Positions 59,142 through 64,000 of a stretch of DNA of 64,000 bases are shown here, piece after piece (the stretch's first letter is position 1; every line of letters begins with the position of its first letter). Where the stretch lies: NCBI GenBank assembly GCA_028286365.1, contig JAQBRR010000001.1, forward strand, positions 310,001-374,000, given 5' to 3'. The stretch is from Candidatus Saccharimonadota bacterium. Its GTDB lineage: Bacteria > Patescibacteriota > Saccharimonadia > Saccharimonadales > Saccharimonadaceae. A program made the translations under genes and the position numbers. The notes beneath the pieces were generated by a model. That model was not told where the DNA came from. It saw nothing but the letters and a program-made list of their open reading frames with translations, and did no database searches.

Positions 59142-59233
59142 AGCGGGTGGCGTCCGATGGGGCAACACCCGCTTTTGATGTTTTCTTAAAAAGAAAAATC
59201 AAAAGAAGGGGTAAATCGGATGACAGGACCCGC
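59142..59233 (+). terminator. Terminator with possible alternative long-range structure
   Basis: The stem AGCGGGTG (59142-59149) / CACCCGCT (59166-59173) followed by TTTTGATGTTTTC can terminate the glycolytic operon. The same GCGGGT can instead pair with ACCCGC (59228-59233), next to TCCGAT (59153-59158) / ATCGGA (59215-59220), enclosing an A/T hairpin CTTTTGAT/ATCAAAAG. Confidence 0.6.
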
Positions 59234-59264
59234 ACGAAGAATTTGAGAGTTGTCGTTAATGAAC

Positions 59265-59270
59265 TATAAT
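59265..59270 (+). promoter_or_regulatory. -10 box of uvrD
   Basis: TATAAT, seven bases, ATG 59278. Confidence 0.5.
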
Positions 59271-59277
59271 AAGATTA

Positions 59278-61380
59278 ATGGATATTCTTGATGGGTTAAA
59301 CGCGGCTCAGGCTGAGGCGGTGCAGACAACTTCTGGGCCGCTCTTAATTTTGGCTGGGGCGGGTAGTGGCAAGACTAAGACACTGACACATCGAATTGCG
59401 TACCTCATTTCGCATGAATCTATTTGGCCAAACGAAATCCTAGCAGTAACTTTTACAAATAAAGCAGCCAAAGAGATGCGCACACGTTTAGGTACGCTAC
59501 TTGGTCAAGACGGAGCAAACCGTGGCTTTATGCCCTGGATGGGGACATTCCATGGTATTTGTGTACGACTTCTAAGAATTGAAGGCGAAGTCATTGGCAT
59601 TGCACGTAACTTTGTTATTTACGATGAAGATGACAGGCGAGGCCTTGTTAAGCAGGCGATGAAGCAGCTATCAATTAGTGATAAGGAAATAAAAGCACAG
59701 TCAATTAGTGGTGCTATATCAACTGCCAAAAACGAAATGGTGAATCCTGATGAATTTGAAGCGGCAGCGACGTATCCATACCAAAAGAATGTAGCCAAAG
59801 TATATAAGCGCTACGAAGCGCTACGAAAAACTGCTGGTGCTCTTGATTTTGATGATCTGTTACTTGAAGTAGTTCGCTTATTTAAAGAAGCACCGACAAT
59901 ACGAACAAAGTGGCAAACCTCGTTCAAGCACATTTTGATCGATGAGTACCAGGACACCAATGCCGCACAGTATTCGATTGTGAAATCGTTAGTTGGTGAG
60001 GATCGCAATATTTGTGTTGTTGGAGATGACTGGCAGTCGATTTATAGCTGGCGCGGTGCAGATTTTACAAACATCTTGAATTTCGAACGTGACTTTAAGG
60101 GCGCAAAAGTAATAAAGCTTGAACAGAATTATCGTAGTACCGGTAATATCCTCGATGCTGCTAGTAATATCATTACCAAAAATGTACAGCGTACTGATAA
60201 GAAATTATGGACAGCCGAAGGGCCTGGCGCACCCGTACAGGTACACGGCGTTTACGATGAAGCTGAAGAAGCAAACTTAGTTGCGGAACGTATTTCATCA
60301 CACGTGGCAATGAAGGCACGAGGTTTTGGTGATTTTGCAGTTCTGTATCGTACCAATGCGCAGAGCTATACATTGGAGCGTGCGTTCCTACGACTGCGCG
60401 TACCCTATCAAATTGTTGGCGGCGTTCGGTTCTACGATCGTAAAGAGATTAAAGACATCATCGCATACCTTCGTCTGATTTATCAACCAAATGACCGGAT
60501 GAGCTTTAGTCGAATTGTCAATGTGCCAACTCGTGGTGTTGGTGAAACGAGTTTAGAGCGATTCATGGCTTGGCAAGCTGATAGTGGTATGGATATTCTG
60601 AGCGCACTTATCAACGTCGAGCAAACAAGCACGGTGACCTCACGCGCTAAACAGGCACTTGTTAGTTTGGGTGAAAAACTACGAACGGTACAGATATTAA
60701 TCGATACGGCAAATCCGAGTGCAATTATAGAAAAGCTGATTGATGTGACGGGCTATCGTGATTATATTCTTGATGGGAGCCCTCAGGCCGAAGAACGCGA
60801 AGCAAACCTAGGGGCATTATTATCTGATGCACAGAATTTTGCGAGTCTACCTGATTTTCTCGAGGAAGTTGCTTTGATGTCCAGTGCCGATACGGATAGT
60901 CGCGATAGTAAAGTGACGTTGATGACACTCCATGCTGCTAAAGGACTTGAGTTTCCTGTCGTCTTTATTGTTGGTATGGAGGAAGGTATTATTCCACATG
61001 CCAGGGTTTATGAAGCTGGTCCAGCTGAACTTGAGGAAGAGCGTCGCCTTGCCTATGTCGGTATGACGAGGGCACGCGAGGAGCTACATCTTACCTATGC
61101 ACAGAGTCGTCTACAATTTGGCCAGCGTGGCTATAATGCGATGTCGCGTTTTATTACTGATATGGGTGATCAAGTTGCTGCTGTTTCACAAGCGCCGAGA
61201 GCCGCGATAGAACAAGAATTCTATAGTGACGAACCGTTTGCACTAGGTGATATTGTTCGCTCAAGTGCATTTGGTAACGGTGAAGTAATTGATGTTGATG
61301 GACTAGCGCTCACGATCAAATTCGACAGTGGCCAGACTAAAAAACTTAACGCTGAGTATGCCCGTCTAGAAAAAATATAA
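59278..61380 (+). CDS. uvrD: UvrD/PcrA superfamily 1A DNA helicase
   Basis: The 700-residue helicase has Q motif LNAAQAEAV, Walker A LAGAGSGKTKTLT, motif II DEYQDTN, motif III GDDWQSIYSWRGAD, motif IV EQNYRST, motif V TLHAAKGLEFPVVFI and motif VI YVGMTRAREEL. A C-terminal Tudor-like tail (about 645-700, FALGDIVRSSAFGNGEVIDV) is the PcrA RNA-polymerase-binding module. It acts in nucleotide-excision repair and removal of stalled polymerase. Length is slightly under B. subtilis PcrA. Confidence 0.97.
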   Translation: MDILDGLNAAQAEAVQTTSGPLLILAGAGSGKTKTLTHRIAYLISHESIWPNEILAVTFTNKAAKEMRTRLGTLLGQDGANRGFMPWMGTFHGICVRLLRIEGEVIGIARNFVIYDEDDRRGLVKQAMKQLSISDKEIKAQSISGAISTAKNEMVNPDEFEAAATYPYQKNVAKVYKRYEALRKTAGALDFDDLLLEVVRLFKEAPTIRTKWQTSFKHILIDEYQDTNAAQYSIVKSLVGEDRNICVVGDDWQSIYSWRGADFTNILNFERDFKGAKVIKLEQNYRSTGNILDAASNIITKNVQRTDKKLWTAEGPGAPVQVHGVYDEAEEANLVAERISSHVAMKARGFGDFAVLYRTNAQSYTLERAFLRLRVPYQIVGGVRFYDRKEIKDIIAYLRLIYQPNDRMSFSRIVNVPTRGVGETSLERFMAWQADSGMDILSALINVEQTSTVTSRAKQALVSLGEKLRTVQILIDTANPSAIIEKLIDVTGYRDYILDGSPQAEEREANLGALLSDAQNFASLPDFLEEVALMSSADTDSRDSKVTLMTLHAAKGLEFPVVFIVGMEEGIIPHARVYEAGPAELEEERRLAYVGMTRAREELHLTYAQSRLQFGQRGYNAMSRFITDMGDQVAAVSQAPRAAIEQEFYSDEPFALGDIVRSSAFGNGEVIDVDGLALTIKFDSGQTKKLNAEYARLEKI

Positions 61381-61455
61381 CGCTTATGTTTTTAGGCGTG
61401 AATCGCATTTTTTGCTATACTGGTAGGAACACACTTTTTGGGTGTTCAATATTAT

Positions 61456-62700
61456 ATGAAGAGTCTTATACGTAGATCCGCCACACCGTTCGGAGCGATT
61501 ATCGCCGCCTTTCTTTTGCTGATCGTTGTTATAGCGATTATTGTCGTTAGTCGTGCTGGAGCAACAAATGGACAATCGCAAACTGGTCGTTTGATCACAA
61601 TCCATGATCGCGGAACCGAGAAAGTTATTATGAGCGATGCTGCTACGGTCGGGGATGCCTTAAAAGATGCTAACGTACAACTTGACAGTAGTGACACGGT
61701 TGAACCAGCCGTCACAGAGAAGCTTGTTGCCAGCGAATATAATATTAATATCTATCGTGCTCGTCCAGTTATTGTTGTTGATGGTGCGACTAAGCAAAAG
61801 ATCATTACACCGTACCAAACAGCTGATCAAATTGCTAAGGGCGCTGGCATCACATTATATCCAGAAGACAAAACAACGCTTGCACCCAGTGATGACATTA
61901 CTGCAGATGGTGCAGGACTTGTACTTACGATTGATCGTGCAACTCCGTTTACGTTTACGCTCTATGGCACAACGACCGATGCCCGTGCACAGGGTAGTAC
62001 TGTTGGTGCTATGCTCAAAGAAAAAGGTGTCACACTTACGGCAGATGACCATGTTTCACCGGACCAATCAACACCATTAACGAATGGTTTAGCAGTACGT
62101 GTATGGCGAGAGGGCAAGCAAACAATCACTGTGGCTGAACCGGTTGCTTTTACAACTCAAAAGATTCAAGACGGTGACTATAACGTAGGCTATGATGCAG
62201 TCCAAACCCCTGGAGTCAACGGCTCACAGAGTGTAACGTATGAAGTAACAATCCAAGATGGTAAGGAGGTTGGTCGAACGCCAATTGCGAGTATTGTGAC
62301 GGTTCAACCGGTACAGCAAGTTGAAATTGTTGGTGTTAAAGTTGCTCTTTCAAGAAGTTATTCAGCAGACCGCGTATCGGTTATGACACAGGCTGGAATT
62401 GCTGACAGCGATCAAGGTTATGCTGCCTATATCGTTGATCACGAGGATGCCTCGTGGTGCCCAACTCGTTGGCAAGGTCAATCAGGCTGTCCAGCGGTCT
62501 ACAGTGCACTTTATAGTGAAGGCGCTCAGATTGGCTACGGTCTATGCCAGGCAACACCAGGTAACAAGATGGCGACAGCAGGGGACGATTGGCGTACGAA
62601 CCCCGTGACCCAAATGAAGTGGTGTACTAGTTATGCGGTTTCTCGCTATGGTAGTTGGCTAGCTGCCTATACCTTTAAGGTGCAAAAAGGCTGGTGGTAA
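61456..62700 (+). CDS. RpfB-like wall protein: DUF348 x3, G5, lysozyme-like C-terminus
   Basis: About 414 residues from ATG 61456 (the frame is open from 61438). Order: N-terminal anchor (about 12-36), three DUF348 repeats (about 45-105, 108-165, 168-222), G5 (about 224-300), then a C-terminal domain (about 305-414) with YIVDHEDASWCPTRWQGQSG, IGYGLCQATPGNKMATAG and a closing YGSWLAAYTFK, a lytic-transglycosylase-like fold with candidate catalytic Glu in DHEDASW and four cysteines. The gene order with ksgA matches rpfB-ksgA of Actinobacteria. It probably remodels peptidoglycan. Confidence 0.88.
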   Translation: MKSLIRRSATPFGAIIAAFLLLIVVIAIIVVSRAGATNGQSQTGRLITIHDRGTEKVIMSDAATVGDALKDANVQLDSSDTVEPAVTEKLVASEYNINIYRARPVIVVDGATKQKIITPYQTADQIAKGAGITLYPEDKTTLAPSDDITADGAGLVLTIDRATPFTFTLYGTTTDARAQGSTVGAMLKEKGVTLTADDHVSPDQSTPLTNGLAVRVWREGKQTITVAEPVAFTTQKIQDGDYNVGYDAVQTPGVNGSQSVTYEVTIQDGKEVGRTPIASIVTVQPVQQVEIVGVKVALSRSYSADRVSVMTQAGIADSDQGYAAYIVDHEDASWCPTRWQGQSGCPAVYSALYSEGAQIGYGLCQATPGNKMATAGDDWRTNPVTQMKWCTSYAVSRYGSWLAAYTFKVQKGWW

Positions 62701-63470
62701 AAGGTCCTAATAAATCCCTCGGTCAACATTGGCTGAAGGATAGAGATGTTCTGGCACATATCGCAGATTGTGCTGAGCTAACACCAGATGACACCGTGCT
62801 TGAGATTGGACCAGGCCTTGGGACACTAACAAGTGAACTACTACGCCGGGCAAAAAAAGTAGTGGCCGTTGAGTTTGATAGTGAACTCGCCCGTAAGCTC
62901 CCTGCACAATTTCCTGGTAAAAATCTAGACGTTGTTCAAGATGATATTTTATCCTTCGATCTCTCGACGCTGCCTGCGAATTATGCTGTTGTTGCGAATG
63001 TCCCTTACTACATTACGAGTAAGATTGTTCAGATGCTACTCACTGCCCAGAATAAGCCCCGCATTGCAGTCCTACTAGTGCAAAAAGAAGTGGCCGAGCG
63101 GCTGGCGGCAAAATCGGGCCAAATGAGTATACTCGCGGTTAGCGCGCAGATTTTTGCCGACGTCACACTAGGTGATGTAGTACCGGCGGCATTTTTCACA
63201 CCACCACCCAAAGTCGACAGTCAGGTCGTTATTTTACGAACTCGAAGCGAGCCGTTTCTCACTAATGTCTCGGAAAAGGATTTCTTTACAGTTGTAAAAG
63301 CAGGCTTTTCGGCAAAACGTAAAATGCTTCGTAGTAGCTTGTCGGGTGGGCTCAAGCTTTCAAAACCTGAGACTGAATCGCTCCTCGAAAAAGCCTCTAT
63401 TAACCCAAACTCGCGTGCTGAAGCGTTATCGCTCGATGATTGGGTGCGACTTACTCGCATTGTCGGTTGA
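62694..63470 (+). CDS. ksgA: 16S rRNA dimethyladenosine transferase
   Basis: The 258-residue RsmA/KsgA starts at GTG 62694, overlapping the stop of the RpfB-like gene by seven bases. It shows SLGQHWLKDRDV, the SAM loop LEIGPGLGTLTSELL, the methyltransferase NVPYYITSKIV, and PPPKVDSQVVIL. It dimethylates two adenines in the 3' end of 16S rRNA during 30S maturation. The C-terminal domain is complete. Confidence 0.97.
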   Translation: MVKGPNKSLGQHWLKDRDVLAHIADCAELTPDDTVLEIGPGLGTLTSELLRRAKKVVAVEFDSELARKLPAQFPGKNLDVVQDDILSFDLSTLPANYAVVANVPYYITSKIVQMLLTAQNKPRIAVLLVQKEVAERLAAKSGQMSILAVSAQIFADVTLGDVVPAAFFTPPPKVDSQVVILRTRSEPFLTNVSEKDFFTVVKAGFSAKRKMLRSSLSGGLKLSKPETESLLEKASINPNSRAEALSLDDWVRLTRIVG

Positions 63471-63497
63471 TTCCGCTCATGCTAAAATGACCATACA

Positions 63498-64000
63498 ATG
63501 AAAGTACATCTCAGACGTCATTCTAATCGTGGCTTTACAATTATCGAACTTGTTATTGTAGTCGTTATTATTGCTCTCTTAGCCACAATAGTTTTAATTT
63601 CTTATAACGGCATTCAAGGTGCTGCGAGGGATAAGAGCGTATTATCTGATCTTGACGCTCTCGATGGAATTGAGACAGACTACGGTCTTAACAATAATGC
63701 CTCCGGAAAGGCATGGTATTCAGGTAGTGGCGCAGACAGCAGCATTAACTTTACCCCAAGCGCAGGTAATATTATCGATGCTGTCGTCAACTCAACCGAT
63801 TATTGTATTCGTGCCTATAATCCTAATTCTGCAACCTATAAAACACTTGCAACAGCAGCCATTAAAGAGTCAACACCCGGCGTATGTACGACGCTTAGCG
63901 CGTCTTTGGCAGCTCAAACAGGAGCAGCACCTGCTAATACATTTACGACCCTCACTTGGACACAACAATCGAATCCTGGAACTGCAAACTGGGAGGCGGT
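63498..64000 (+). CDS. Prepilin, 3'-truncated by the window edge
   Basis: From ATG 63498: leader MKVHLRRHSNRG, mature start FTIIELVIVVVIIALLATIV with Glu5, then a globular domain with cysteines (STDYCIRAY, GVCTTL). The frame is open to the window end (about 167 codons). It is a fifth prepilin-like gene in the window, unlinked to the 29-33 kb cluster. The last visible part (LTWTQQSNPGTANW) hints at a further domain beyond the edge. Confidence 0.88.
   Translation, partial: MKVHLRRHSNRGFTIIELVIVVVIIALLATIVLISYNGIQGAARDKSVLSDLDALDGIETDYGLNNNASGKAWYSGSGADSSINFTPSAGNIIDAVVNSTDYCIRAYNPNSATYKTLATAAIKESTPGVCTTLSASLAAQTGAAPANTFTTLTWTQQSNPGTANWEA

Noticed and set aside
1-64000. TGA recoded as glycine (SR1/Gracilibacteria code)
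   Set aside because: TGA ends tsaE and the 53114 gene at sensible places, and long genes contain no in-frame TGA.
1-64000. CRISPR array, rRNA operon, prophage or integrase
   Set aside because: No regularly spaced repeats, rRNA segments, phage structural genes or tyrosine/serine integrases were seen. The fibre-like domain at 29763 is fused to a pilin, not in a phage.

Overview
The window reads as chromosomal DNA of a small-genome, Gram-positive-like bacterium of the Candidate Phyla Radiation, most likely a Saccharibacteria (TM7) relative. This is inferred, not proven. The grounds are: a type IV pilus ATPase/platform/assembly set with several prepilins; a MurT/GatD pair; an LPXTG surface protein and a lipoprotein; two G5/DUF348 wall proteins, one directly before ksgA as in Actinobacteria; a MurA fused to a helix-turn-helix domain; and compact genes with 4-base overlaps. 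TGA works as an ordinary stop (for example tsaE), so the recoding known from SR1 and Gracilibacteria is not seen. A striking regional trait is that many genes carry a TATAAT-like -10 box ending only 6-9 bases before the start codon, which implies widespread leaderless transcription. I used this to refine several starts.

Layout. 0-6.3 kb: recX tail, a PRC-barrel gene and a leftward pilus operon pilB-pilC-pilM-pilN-pilO plus a small membrane gene. 6.3-17 kb: tsaE-tsaB, RNase Y, an inosine/xanthosine triphosphatase, tRNA-Pro, a GT-C type membrane glycosyltransferase, a Bcp peroxiredoxin, gatD-murT, a membrane-anchored ClpC-like AAA protein and tsaC. 17-34 kb: an unknown 348-residue protein, tRNAs Gly/His/Arg, an orphan purF, membrane proteins, a TauE/SafE transporter, a YabE-like wall protein, HTH-MurA, glyA, a second pilus locus (PilA and three minor pilins, one of 717 residues with fibre-like repeats), murB and a HIT protein. 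34-39.5 kb: small membrane proteins separated by a dispersed intergenic repeat, plus tRNAs Arg and Lys. 39.5-50.6 kb: a MarR/MFS efflux pair with visible operators, a GNAT gene behind a riboswitch-like leader, folK, folP, folD, a receiver protein, an acyltransferase next to a multi-pass histidine kinase, and an LPXTG protein. 50.6-53.6 kb: a G+C-rich cassette (lipoprotein, membrane protein, unknown protein) with strong Shine-Dalgarno sites, big hairpins and a 17-bp inverted repeat. 53.7-54.7 kb: tRNA-Glu and a REP-associated tyrosine transposase flanked by its palindromes. 54.7-64 kb: pyk-pgk-tpiA, a threonine/proline-rich membrane protein, uvrD/pcrA, an RpfB-like gene, ksgA and the start of another prepilin.

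How it fits together. The pilus genes build a machine probably used for attachment. MurA, MurB, MurT/GatD, the two wall-lytic proteins and the LPXTG protein build and remodel a Gram-positive-type wall. GlyA, FolD, FolK and FolP give one-carbon/folate functions, and Pyk/Pgk/TpiA cover lower glycolysis. TsaB/TsaE/TsaC supply three of the t6A tRNA modification proteins.

The best candidates for undescribed biology are the structured leader with terminator before the GNAT gene (41987-42113), the intergenic repeat family at 35.5-39 kb, the G+C-rich cassette with inverted repeats, the REP/RAYT unit, and the 717-residue pilin-anchored fibre protein.
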